Source: Bacteroidota bacterium (GTDB lineage: Bacteria; Bacteroidota; Bacteroidia; Cytophagales; Cyclobacteriaceae). Taken from it: a stretch of 33,109 bases of DNA. Under the pieces are notes generated by a model, which ran no database searches, was not told where the DNA came from, and was given only the letters and a program-made list of their open reading frames with translations. Location of the stretch: positions 21,577 through 54,685 of the forward strand of contig JAFEAM010000005.1 in the NCBI GenBank assembly GCA_018266395.1. Reading direction: 5' to 3'. The position numbers and the translations under genes are program-made. Shown here piece by piece: positions 1-6,935 of this stretch (its first letter is position 1; every line of letters begins with the position of its first letter).

Positions 1-1029
1 AGGTTGGAAGCCAAACCGGATTTCAAACGCATTCAGCTGGTGTGGGCCGCGAGTGTGCCGTGGACCAACCAAAGCCCGAAATATCCACGCCACCTGATCT
101 ATCGCGGACCTAACGGTGCGACGGAGAGCCAGATGGTATTGATCGACAGTGTGAATATCACCAACGGTGTATTCAGCTATATTGATTCAGGTCAATGGAA
201 CAAAACACCTTTAGATAACAATACGGTTTACTGTTACCGGGTGAAGACGAAAGGCACGTACGGGAATAAACGGATCAAAGAACCACTATACAACTTCTCG
301 GAGATCACTTGCGCCCAGCCTAACGACAAGGTGCCGCCATGCAAGCAGACTTTGGCCATCACGGCAACACCGTGCGACAAGCTTGTCCTTACCTTACCCT
401 GCGATCCAAAGACATTCAGTAACACGCTCACCTGGAAGAGGCCGACTGACCCTGCCTGTCGCGCCGACATTCTTACCTATAATGTGTACATGGCTCCCCA
501 GGTAGGGTCTGATTTCCTCATCTATAAGACAGGCATTCGCGATACCTTCTTCATCGATTCCAATATTCCTTCCTTCGCTCGCTGCTACAAGATAACTGCG
601 CTGGACCGTGCGGGCAATGAAAGCGAACTGAGCGATCAGTTCTGTTTTGATAATTGCCCCAGCTATGCACTGCCCAACGTATTTACACCGAATAGCAGCG
701 ATGAGTGCAATCAGACTTTCCATGCCTACAAGGAAGCTGATACGGAAGCGCCAAAGTGTGGAAGCCAGGATGTCTTGACCATCCGTCAGCTCTGTCCCCG
801 ATTTGTGGAATCGGTAGTATTCACGGTCTACAATCGCTGGGGTAAGGATATTTACTCCTATGATTCGGGCGGTGACAGGGATATCTACATCAATTGGGAT
901 GGCCGCGACAACAACGGTGCGGATGTTCCGGCAGGCACCTATTACTATATAGCCAAGGTGACGTTCAATGTGGTGGATCCTGCACAGAAGACCAGGGATA
1001 TCAAAGGCTGGGTGCAGATCGTGAGATAA
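1..1029 (+). CDS. T9SS cargo protein, C-terminal part with CHU_C (type B) sorting domain (5' partial)
   Basis: The reading frame is open from the first base, so this is the C-terminal end of a larger protein. About 340 residues remain. The last ~120 residues carry the gliding-motility-associated C-terminal domain: the start motif ALPNVFTPN, then VYNRWGKDIY, the NWDGRDNNG segment, and VPAGTYYYIAKV, ending in GWVQIVR. In Bacteroidota this domain directs export across the outer membrane by the type IX secretion system, as the type B sorting signal. Upstream are two or more fibronectin-III-like stretches (for example residues ~140-215, with YNVY and YKITALDRAGNES) and several cysteine pairs, as expected of a large surface adhesin or gliding-related protein. 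The TTG at base 4 is not a credible start because homologues are far longer. The domain call is firm; the function of the whole protein is unknown. Confidence 0.85.
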   Translation, partial: RLEAKPDFKRIQLVWAASVPWTNQSPKYPRHLIYRGPNGATESQMVLIDSVNITNGVFSYIDSGQWNKTPLDNNTVYCYRVKTKGTYGNKRIKEPLYNFSEITCAQPNDKVPPCKQTLAITATPCDKLVLTLPCDPKTFSNTLTWKRPTDPACRADILTYNVYMAPQVGSDFLIYKTGIRDTFFIDSNIPSFARCYKITALDRAGNESELSDQFCFDNCPSYALPNVFTPNSSDECNQTFHAYKEADTEAPKCGSQDVLTIRQLCPRFVESVVFTVYNRWGKDIYSYDSGGDRDIYINWDGRDNNGADVPAGTYYYIAKVTFNVVDPAQKTRDIKGWVQIVR

Positions 1030-1046
1030 CCGGATTAGCAGCACGC

Positions 1047-1076
1047 TTGCCTCTTCCGCACGCGTAACTAACTTTG
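1047..1076 (+). promoter_or_regulatory. Bacteroidota-type promoter for fabD
   Basis: A TTG (1047-1049) is followed after 19 bases by TAACTTTG (1069-1076), an exact match to the Bacteroidota -7 consensus TAnnTTTG at normal spacing from the -33 element. The fabD ATG lies 17 bases beyond the -7 box, so the leader would be very short. The match is visible in the sequence; activity is inferred. Confidence 0.6.
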
Positions 1077-1093
1077 CCACCCAAAATTTACCT

Positions 1094-1969
1094 ATGAAAG
1101 CTTACATCTTCCCGGGACAAGGTGCCCAGTTTACCGGAATGGGAAAGGACCTGCATGACACCAACCCTAAAGCGAAGCAACTTTTTGAACAGGCCAATGC
1201 CATCCTCGGGTTCGATATTACCAACACCATGTTCACGGGTACTGCCGATGAGCTGAAGCAAACCAAAGTGACGCAGCCCGCCATTTTCATTCATTCGGTG
1301 ATAGCGGCGCTCACCAATGATGCTTTTGCTCCTGATATGGTGGCGGGTCACTCACTGGGAGAGTTTTCGGCTTTGGTGGCAAACCGTGCGCTGAGCTTTG
1401 AAGATGGCTTGAAGCTGGTGTCAACCCGGGCGCTCGCCATGCAGCGTGCCTGTGAGATCAATCCTTCGACAATGGCAGCTATACTCGGATTGGATGACAA
1501 AGTAGTTGAAGAGATTTGCGCCTCCATCAAGGATGAAGTAGTGGTGGCTGCAAATTATAACTGTCCCGGTCAGCTGGTGATCTCCGGATCGATGAAGGGA
1601 ATAGACATTGCCTGCGAGAAAATGAAGGCAGCCGGAGCCAAGCGTGCGCTGCCCTTACAGGTAGGTGGTGCATTTCACTCACCGCTGATGGAGCCTGCAA
1701 GGGAAGAACTGGCTAAGGCGATTGAGACCACTCACTTCAGCCAGCCAATTTGCCCGGTCTATCAGAACGTGAACGCCAAACCTTCCACTGATATCGCAGA
1801 GATCAGAAAGAACCTAATTTCACAATTGACTTCACCGGTCCGCTGGACGCAGTCGGTGCAGAATATGGTGAAAGATGGCGGAAGTCATTTTGTTGAATGC
1901 GGTCCCGGTAAAGTGCTGCAGGGATTGGTGAAGAAGATTGCACCGACGGTTGAGGCCGCCAGCATCTAG
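1094..1969 (+). CDS. fabD: malonyl-CoA:ACP transacylase
   Basis: This enzyme transfers malonyl from CoA to the acyl carrier protein, supplying the chain-extending substrate of type II fatty acid synthesis in the cytoplasm. The 291-residue length is normal. Visible family motifs are FPGQGAQ (residues 6-12), the nucleophile elbow GHSLGE with catalytic Ser87, Arg118 in the TRALAMQR segment that binds the malonyl carboxylate, and His195 in GGAFHSPLMEPA. The ATG at 1094 begins directly before the first core strand and fits the promoter 17 bases upstream. The gene stands alone: the upstream neighbour is a surface protein and folK converges from the other strand only 8 bases past the stop. Nothing in it is unusual. 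Confidence 0.97.
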   Translation: MKAYIFPGQGAQFTGMGKDLHDTNPKAKQLFEQANAILGFDITNTMFTGTADELKQTKVTQPAIFIHSVIAALTNDAFAPDMVAGHSLGEFSALVANRALSFEDGLKLVSTRALAMQRACEINPSTMAAILGLDDKVVEEICASIKDEVVVAANYNCPGQLVISGSMKGIDIACEKMKAAGAKRALPLQVGGAFHSPLMEPAREELAKAIETTHFSQPICPVYQNVNAKPSTDIAEIRKNLISQLTSPVRWTQSVQNMVKDGGSHFVECGPGKVLQGLVKKIAPTVEAASI

Positions 1970-1977
1970 CAAGGAAG

Positions 1978-2466
1978 TCAGGCGTTGCCGCTTACCTTAA
2001 TAACCTCCAGGGCATCTTCACAACGCTCCAGCAGCTCTGCGATGGAAACCCTTTCAGTGGGGTGAATGAGTTCAGGTGCGATTTCAGCCAGCGGGACCAG
2101 GCTGAACCGTCTAACCGGCAGGGCAGGGTGTGGAATCATCAGGTCGTCGTGTTCGATCACGATTCTCCCGAACAGAAGGATGTCAATATCAAGGGTACGC
2201 ACTCCCCATTTTTCAACCCGTACCCTGCCCAGCTCGGTTTCAATGGCCTGCAGTTTTCTCATGAGCGCGAAGGGGTCCAGCATCGTGTCCAGTGCCAGAA
2301 CCTGGTTGAGGAATGAGGGTTGGTCGGTGTAACCCCAGGCTGCAGTCTCGTAAACAGAAGACTTCGCGGCGATGGTGCCGAGTTCGGCGATGCGCATCTG
2401 TGCCGTGTCAAGGTAGAGTTGCCGGTCACCTTTATTGGAACCCAGAAGGAGGTGCGTACGTACCAT
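1978..2466 (-). CDS. folK: 2-amino-4-hydroxy-6-hydroxymethyldihydropteridine pyrophosphokinase
   Basis: HPPK transfers pyrophosphate from ATP to 6-hydroxymethyl-7,8-dihydropterin in folate synthesis. The 162-residue protein begins with the typical LLLGSNKGDR stretch, has SSVYETAAWGYTDQPSFLNQ in the pterin-binding region, and keeps the two Mg-binding aspartates as TLDIDILLFG (Asp93 and Asp95), followed by IPHPALPVRRFSLVPLAEIAP. The length and motif order are normal for a single-domain enzyme; it is not fused to FolB or FolP. It is divergent from sppA, with 63 bases between the two ATG codons, and convergent with fabD. Confidence 0.96.
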   Translation of the reverse strand: MVRTHLLLGSNKGDRQLYLDTAQMRIAELGTIAAKSSVYETAAWGYTDQPSFLNQVLALDTMLDPFALMRKLQAIETELGRVRVEKWGVRTLDIDILLFGRIVIEHDDLMIPHPALPVRRFSLVPLAEIAPELIHPTERVSIAELLERCEDALEVIKVSGNA

Positions 2467-2503
2467 GCGTAACAGATTGCGGAATTGCTAGCCGCAAAAT
2501 TGA

Positions 2504-2511
2504 TACTTTTG
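2504..2511 (+). promoter_or_regulatory. -7 promoter element upstream of sppA
   Basis: TACTTTTG is an exact TAnnTTTG match 18 bases before the chosen sppA ATG. The nearest upstream TTG (2485-2487) is 16 bases away, a little short of the usual 19-21, so only the -7 part is convincing. It supports ATG 2530 as the sppA start. Confidence 0.45.
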
Positions 2512-2529
2512 ACGTCTTATTCGACTGCT

Positions 2530-4278
2530 ATGAACTTTTTGAAGACATTTTTTGCCTCCTGCCTCGGTGCACTTGTGGCCATGGCCCTGCTGCTTTTTAT
2601 CGTTATCGGGCTGTTTGCCACCCTCGGAAGTGAGAAACAGGAGGTTATCGGTGATAATTCTGTTCTGCATCTTAAGCTGGAGAATCCCATCAGCGAACTC
2701 GAACTGGAGGATCCCATTGCAGAACTCTTTCCCGGTGCTGCAGAACAGAGTCATGGATTGCTTCAGATCAAGGAAGCCATTCGCCATGCCAAAAGCGATC
2801 CCAAAATCAAAGGAATATATCTCAATACAAGCCATCTGATGACCGGCATCTCATCCTTGCAGGAGATCAGGGATGCATTGATCGATTTCAGAACCTCCGG
2901 CAAATGGGTGGTCTCCTATGCCCACTCCTATACTGAAGGTGCCTACTATCTGGCCACCGCAGCAGACAAGATTTACATGAACCCCGAAGGCGACCTGGAG
3001 TTCAACGGGCTTGCCACAGAGGTGATCTTCTTCAAGCGCCTATTTGACAAACTCGAAATCAAGCCTGAAATCTTCAGGGTGGGTGAATTCAAAAGTGCTG
3101 TCGAGCCGTTCATGCGCGAGAACCTCAGTGAGGAAAACAAACTGCAGTTGAATTCTATCCTGAATTCCATTTACTCTGAAATGGTTCATCAGATCTCCGA
3201 TGCCCGGAAGATTCCCTACGAAAAGATGATGGAGCTTTCGAACAAGATGACCGTGCGGGATGCGGCAGGTGCGCTCAGCAATGGGCTTGTAGATTCCTTG
3301 TATTATGACGATCAGGTGAAGAACGAGCTGAGAGGGCGGCTTGGCATCGAGAAGAAGAAAAGTGTTCCGTTGGTGCGCTATTCGCAGTACAAGCGTTCTT
3401 ACACTTCAGACATGACTTCCGCCAATGAAATCGCCGTCATCGTAGCCGACGGAGAGATCATGCCCGGCAAGGCCGACCAGGGTGTTGTCGGCTCACAAAC
3501 CATCGTGGAGGAGATCCGCAAGGCCCGCAACAACGACAAGGTGAAGGCCATTGTATTGCGCATCAATTCTCCCGGTGGCGTCTTCCAGGCTGCCGACATG
3601 ATGTGGAGAGAAATCATTTTGGCCACAGAGCAGAAACCCGTGATTGCCTCTATGTCGGATTATGCCGCCAGCGGAGGATATTACCTGGCTATGGGTTGTG
3701 ATACCATCGTATCGCGGCCGACCACCATCACCGGTTCGATCGGAGTGTTTTCTGTGTTGTTCGATCTCAGCCATTTCATGGGCAACAAGCTCGGCATTAC
3801 GGCGGAGGAAGTGAAGACCGGAGAGATTGGCGAACTGTACACCGTTACCCGCTCACTCACGGATCATGAGAAAGACATTCTGCAAAAGCAGACTGACAGG
3901 ATCTATGAGACCTTTACGAAGAAGGCTGCTGACGGCCGGCACATGAAGGTGGAGGATCTGAAGAAGATAGCATCAGGCAGGGTATGGACGGGAGTCCAGG
4001 CAAAGGACAATGGTCTGGCCGATGTGATCGGCGGATTTGACGACGCCGTGAAAATCGCTGCCGGTAAGGCCGGCATAGGGGAGGACTACAAGCTAAAGTT
4101 CTACCCGCGTCCGAAACCCCTCCTCGACAAGCTGATGGGTGGTTGGGAAGATGAGTCCCGCATGCGCGCCATGCAGGAGCAACTGGGCGAATACTATCCC
4201 TGGTACCAGCAATGGGAGCGTGTTAAACATTACCAGGGTCCCCAGGCAAGGATGGGGATTGAGTTCGTTGTTAAGTAA
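2530..4278 (+). CDS. sppA: signal peptide peptidase SppA, 67K type
   Basis: This is a membrane-anchored serine/lysine protease that degrades cleaved signal peptides. I chose ATG 2530 (582 residues): it puts the hydrophobic anchor (about residues 7-32) right at the N-terminus and sits just after a -7 box. An in-frame TTG at 2485 would add 15 residues of no recognisable kind. The protein has the two tandem S49-peptidase halves of the long form. The general-base Lys188 lies in RVGEFKSAVEPF in the first half, and the nucleophile Ser381 lies in DYAASGGYY in the second, followed by TTITGSIGVF. That split of catalytic residues matches E. coli SppA. Length, motif order and spacing are all normal. It is divergent from folK and is followed by a repeat-rich gene-poor stretch. 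Confidence 0.95.
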   Translation: MNFLKTFFASCLGALVAMALLLFIVIGLFATLGSEKQEVIGDNSVLHLKLENPISELELEDPIAELFPGAAEQSHGLLQIKEAIRHAKSDPKIKGIYLNTSHLMTGISSLQEIRDALIDFRTSGKWVVSYAHSYTEGAYYLATAADKIYMNPEGDLEFNGLATEVIFFKRLFDKLEIKPEIFRVGEFKSAVEPFMRENLSEENKLQLNSILNSIYSEMVHQISDARKIPYEKMMELSNKMTVRDAAGALSNGLVDSLYYDDQVKNELRGRLGIEKKKSVPLVRYSQYKRSYTSDMTSANEIAVIVADGEIMPGKADQGVVGSQTIVEEIRKARNNDKVKAIVLRINSPGGVFQAADMMWREIILATEQKPVIASMSDYAASGGYYLAMGCDTIVSRPTTITGSIGVFSVLFDLSHFMGNKLGITAEEVKTGEIGELYTVTRSLTDHEKDILQKQTDRIYETFTKKAADGRHMKVEDLKKIASGRVWTGVQAKDNGLADVIGGFDDAVKIAAGKAGIGEDYKLKFYPRPKPLLDKLMGGWEDESRMRAMQEQLGEYYPWYQQWERVKHYQGPQARMGIEFVVK

Positions 4279-4333
4279 TTCATGATTGGTGAATAGTGAT
4301 TGTCGGGTGAAGGTTCGGCAGTCTAAATTGCTT

Positions 4334-4366
4334 GTTCGAAGTTCAAGGTTCAAGGTTCTGTGTTCG
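4334..4366. repeat. short degenerate direct repeat (GTTCAAG units)
   Basis: Four or five imperfect copies of an ~8-base unit, GTTCGAA / GTTCAAG / GTTCAAG / GTTCTGT / GTTCGAT, lie in the non-coding stretch after sppA. I recall comparable GTTCAAGG strings as common intergenic filler in Cytophagales-like genomes. No gene or terminator is evident between 4279 and 4455. Confidence 0.5.
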
Positions 4367-4455
4367 ATCCCTGTGCTCATCTGGATGTAAGCAAAGGGAA
4401 GTAATTAACTGGAGTAGAAGCTACTGTCGCACCAAGTAATTCACATATAGAGAAT

Positions 4456-4479
4456 ATATACGCAACTAGTTGCGTATAT
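4456..4479. repeat. perfect 24-bp palindrome
   Basis: The half-site ATATACGCAACT is followed immediately by its exact reverse complement. The outer GAAT/ATTC pair extends the symmetry if a 2-base insertion in the left arm is allowed. It lies 5 bases outside the left terminal inverted repeat of the cassette that follows, so it may be part of that element's end, a recombination site or an operator. The symmetry is seen directly; the role is inferred. Confidence 0.75.
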
Positions 4480-4553
4480 TCAGATGTTGGCAATGATACC
4501 GCTGGACAGCAAATCTCTCCGAATAAAGTGACCAAAAATGAGTAAATTGGTTA

Positions 4554-5085
4554 GTGAAAGAACGTAAGACAAAGGGACTGAATTTCGTCATTGACAAACT
4601 GACGAATTCCATTGAAAACAGGGTTACCGGTGACAGCTTTACGACCAGTATCATCCACCTGACAAGGAATGATTTAAAGACCATAACAAAGAAAAATAGA
4701 TGGGTTTTTGACTGGAAATTTGAGTTAAATCAACCTGAGAGAGAACAAACTAACCACGACTGAAAACTAGAATATTATTCAAGGACTGATAAGTCTGGAG
4801 ATAAAATTTGATCATGTTTACATGCACTTGGTAGAAAGTGCCCCATTTAATAAGGGTCGAGAGAAAGTTTACGAAGGAGTTCCAGGCAATTTAGTAGCAT
4901 TCGCTTGCCGGCTTTCCTTTCAACGTGGGTTTGATGGGAACATTTCATTTGTTTCAAAGACCCAATTAATCAATCATTACATTGAAACATTAGGAGCCTT
5001 TCACGCTGGTGGACGACTAATGATAATCGAAACAAGAGCAGCTTTGAAGTTGCTGGACAAATACTTTAAAAACACAGAATTATGA
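4554..5085 (+). pseudogene. frameshifted GNAT-like small protein gene
   Basis: Two reading frames together make one protein. The first (from GTG 4554) runs through LNFVIDKLTNSIENRVTGD and ends in VFDWKFELNQPERE. The second, starting about 4741 in the next frame, continues ENKLTTTEN, then a TAG stop at 4768-4770, then NIIQGLISLE, YMHLVESAPFNKG and GVPGNLVAFACRLSF, ending in LLDKYFKNTEL. I recall an uninterrupted family of about 175-residue Bacteroidota proteins with these segments in this order. The C-terminal pattern (GNLVAFACRLSF followed by INHYIETLGAFHAGGRLMI) resembles the acetyl-CoA-binding part of GNAT acyltransferases. One frameshift (about 4738-4746) plus one in-frame stop make this a broken gene. 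It ends in an ATGA overlap with the next small ORF, implying an old operon. Family membership is from memory; the lesions are visible. Confidence 0.65.
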
Positions 5086-5252
5086 GAACAAGAAAGAAGG
5101 AATTAGACGTGGACTTCATTGGTGGCGTTGGACCATTGACAAAAGAAGAGGAAAAAAGAATAAGTGAAGTGATTAAGATGCTAAAAGCCAAAGGCAGTTC
5201 GACACATAGGCCGACAAGAAAGTTGACGACTAAGAAAAAAACGACTGCCTAG
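5082..5252 (+). CDS. small basic protein, possible antidote-like partner of the broken GNAT-like gene
   Basis: A 56-residue ORF starts at an ATG that overlaps the stop of the preceding pseudogene (ATGA). It begins MRTRKKELDVDFIGGVGPLT, continues with an acidic helix (KEEEKRISEVIKML) and ends in a lysine/arginine/threonine-rich tail. The DFIGGxGxLTKEEE segment is one I associate with small proteins encoded directly downstream of this GNAT-like family. The ORF appears intact although its partner is broken. The gene order, overlap and small size suggest a toxin-antitoxin-like or regulator pair; this is inference, with no motif proving it. Its stop codon overlaps the right inverted repeat of the cassette. 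Confidence 0.5.
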   Translation: MRTRKKELDVDFIGGVGPLTKEEEKRISEVIKMLKAKGSSTHRPTRKLTTKKKTTA

Positions 5253-5364
5253 CGGTACTATTGCCAACAGTTAAGTTGCTTTACGTGAAGTAGTTACGAC
5301 TTAATCTGACAGTTTAATGGGTTTAACTTGGTTAACGTTCGGTTTCGGGGACAGTGACTCAGCC

Positions 5365-5469
5365 CTCTTTGGTCTTCTCGCAAATAGCACCACGTCGCCC
5401 TTCTGCCTTCTTTGGTCTACTTGCCAAATAGTACCCACGTCGCCCTTGTTGGTTTCCAAAACCAACAAG
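5365..5469. repeat. two ~40-bp tandem units followed by a perfect 11-bp hairpin
   Basis: CTTTGGTCT...GCAAATAG...CACGTCGCCCTT occurs twice in tandem (5365-5402 and 5407-5447) with a few differences. The second is followed directly by CTTGTTGGTTT, a 3-base loop, and its exact reverse complement (5445-5469). Each tandem unit can itself form a small TTTGG/CCAAA-type stem. There is no T-tract after the hairpin, so it is not an ordinary terminator. The stretch 5253-5862 contains no convincing gene, and the ORFs in it are low-complexity products of these repeats. Confidence 0.6.
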
Positions 5470-5591
5470 CCTGCGCGCTATCAAGTCGCACTCATCTATT
5501 ATCCATCCTTATGCGCTAGCCTAACGTAGGGTCAGCTCCTAAATCACAATCACCAAATCTCGCAATCAATAAATGTTTTCGCCCGCAGAGT

Positions 5592-5625
5592 CCTCTGACG
5601 AGAGACTCTGCGATGAAGCGCGACC
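5592..5625. repeat. dispersed direct repeat, copy 1
   Basis: CCTCTGACGAGAGACTC... through GATGAAGCGCGACC is found again at 6415-6449 with three differences, one of them a single-base insertion. The two copies are in the same orientation and lie on either side of the small lipoprotein gene at 5863-6255. Confidence 0.7.
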
Positions 5626-5862
5626 CAATCACGAAATCGCCGAATCAACCAATCAACAAATCGTTCTATCGAGTCCCACTCATTGTCTATCCTGGCATCG
5701 TAACACTTCCCGATTCAAGTATTTGCTGTCCCTCCAGCGCCGTTTAATTCGTAAATTAGTTCTTAAGCAATATTCCGCCTGCGAGGCCGTGCGGTAATCG
5801 CGTGACATTATCTACTGAGAGTTGTACAGCAGCGAATTAAATAGATAACACAAATCAAACTC

Positions 5863-6255
5863 ATGAATACCAAACTGACATATTTCTTATTGGCGACAAT
5901 TCTGGCGATTTCTTGCACTCAACCTGGAACATTGGACAATAAAATCACCGGGACGTGGAAGATGGAGAAAGTATTCGAATACGGTAAGGATGTAACCGAA
6001 AAACACAATCCAAAGAACGACAGGTGGATTGAGTTTAAGTCTGACCATTCATTTGTCAGTGATGGAGAACCATTTGGGAGAAATACCGGGCGATGGACAA
6101 CCGACAATGAAAAATCCATTCTTTACATCGACAGTGACGTTGATGACGACGACAGTGAATGGAGTGTAACGTTCGACAAGGACCAGGTAATCTGGACGGG
6201 GATTGGACACCCTCGAAAAGAGAACACGAAATTGATTCATCGAAGAATGAATTAA
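5863..6255 (+). CDS. small lipoprotein, lipocalin-like
   Basis: A 130-residue protein with a lipoprotein signal: MNTKLTYFLLATILAISC has a lipobox ending at Cys18, so the mature protein would be membrane-anchored. The body starts with ITGTWKMEKV and later has FKSDHSFVSDGE and GRWTTDNEKSILYI, the GTW/GxW pattern and strand spacing of the short lipocalin-like domains common in Bacteroidota (lipocalin_4/5 type). An acidic stretch, DSDVDDDDSEW, lies near the middle. The function is unknown. It is isolated, surrounded on both sides by repeat-rich non-coding DNA, with a direct repeat at 5592-5625 and 6415-6449 flanking it. No clear promoter is visible upstream. Confidence 0.75.
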   Translation: MNTKLTYFLLATILAISCTQPGTLDNKITGTWKMEKVFEYGKDVTEKHNPKNDRWIEFKSDHSFVSDGEPFGRNTGRWTTDNEKSILYIDSDVDDDDSEWSVTFDKDQVIWTGIGHPRKENTKLIHRRMN

Positions 6256-6414
6256 GTGTAGATGCGAACGGCGTGAGACAAATCACCGTCGGTTCACCCA
6301 ATCGCCAAATCAACAATTGCTTCGAGATTTCTGGCTTCTCGTTTCTGGGTTGATGGAAACCTACGTAGAGGTCGCAATTGCCACTACTTACCACTTACTT
6401 CACCACTCACTTTC

Positions 6415-6449
6415 CCTCTTGACGAGAGACTCCGTGATGAAGCGCGACC
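6415..6449. repeat. dispersed direct repeat, copy 2
   Basis: Second copy of the 34-35-bp repeat described at 5592-5625, in the same orientation. The neighbouring bases are runs of CCACTTAC / CACTCACT (6380-6412 and 6468-6484), simple-sequence filler that also surrounds the first copy in a looser form. Confidence 0.7.
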
Positions 6450-6501
6450 TGTCTTGCTTCCAACTTACCACTCACCACTCACTTTTCCTGTCACGATGAC
6501 C

Positions 6502-6560
6502 AGACCTTGGTAAGACTTCGGTCAGACTTTGATTAAACTTTGGCTAGAGCTGGGTTCTAA
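6502..6560. repeat. degenerate tandem repeat, period 11-12
   Basis: Five consecutive imperfect units can be aligned: AGACCTTGGTA, AGACTTCGGTC, AGACTTTGATTA, AACTTTGGCTAG, AGCTGGGTTCTA. Agreement between neighbours is 60-80%. It lies within the 680-base non-coding stretch 6256-6935, which otherwise holds a repeat copy, a hairpin and a promoter-like dyad. Confidence 0.5.
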
Positions 6561-6653
6561 CATGCTCTGATTCCTCGAGGTTCTCTCCAGACCCTCTCCA
6601 TACCTTCACCAGACTTTTTTTTGGAATTGTTCGAATCCGTCAGGATTTCGAAG

Positions 6654-6710
6654 TTCGTGGTCCCGAAAACGCTGTTTTCTTAGCGTTTCTCCAGTAGTTC
6701 GGACCACCAA
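6654..6710. other. compound stem-loop in non-coding DNA
   Basis: TTCGTGGTCCCGAA (6654-6667) pairs with TTCGGACCACCAA (6698-6710) with one bulge and one mismatch. Inside it AACGCT (6668-6673) pairs perfectly with AGCGTT (6682-6687). Two nested stems in a gene-free stretch suggest a structured RNA or a folded single-strand DNA site; there is no T-tract. Seen by eye only, with no folding energy computed. Confidence 0.45.
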
Positions 6711-6903
6711 AGGAATGCCCAAAAGACGAGGCAAATCCTGTAAGGGCTGCAATTATACACGCACTTGGCAGATTTGGTTTCGGATCCGCGGAAATTATTT
6801 TTTTGATTGAAAAAAGGGCCTGAATTAGGCCTAAGTGGTCAGAAATCAGCAATCGCGAATCAGTAATAGCTTTCTCATTGACATACTATTAATATTAGCA
6901 TAT

Positions 6904-6926
6904 AATTGCTATTATAATTAGCAATT
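6904..6926. promoter_or_regulatory. operator-like dyad before the 6936 gene
   Basis: AATTGCTA (6904-6911) and its exact reverse complement TAGCAATT (6919-6926) are separated by 7 bases in a very AT-rich tract. A further ATTAGCA half-site lies just upstream (about 6894-6900). The dyad ends 9 bases before the ATG at 6936, a place where a bound repressor would block transcription or translation. Confidence 0.5.
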
Positions 6927-6935
6927 TAAGATTCC

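Larger units (their letters stand above)
4485..5269. mobile_element. possible gene cassette bounded by 19-bp imperfect inverted repeats
   Basis: TGTTGGCAATGATACCGCT (4485-4503) is the reverse complement of AGCGGTACTATTGCCAACA (5251-5269) at 17 of 19 positions. Between them lie exactly two consecutive reading units, a frameshifted GNAT-like gene and a 56-codon partner, whose stop codon overlaps the right repeat. Base composition inside is more AT-rich than in sppA upstream. An ORF pair between GTTGGCA and TGCCAAC, next to a strong palindrome, is reminiscent of an integron-type cassette with attC-like ends, but GTTGGCA does not fit the GTTRRRY core and no integrase is in the window. A MITE-like element is equally possible. 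Confidence 0.45.

Noticed and set aside
394..1080. Long minus-strand open frame opposite the CHU_C protein gene
   Set aside because: The plus strand encodes an unmistakable sorting domain; the minus frame has no domain and is a shadow of the GC pattern.
4485..5305. Calling the cassette ends true integron attC sites
   Set aside because: The inverted ends and palindrome suggest it, but GTTGGCA does not match GTTRRRY, the second site's folded core is unclear, and no integrase gene is present; left as a hypothesis.
5317..5797. ORFs of 70-74 codons in the repeat-rich stretch
   Set aside because: They translate tandem and simple repeats and have no start context or domain.
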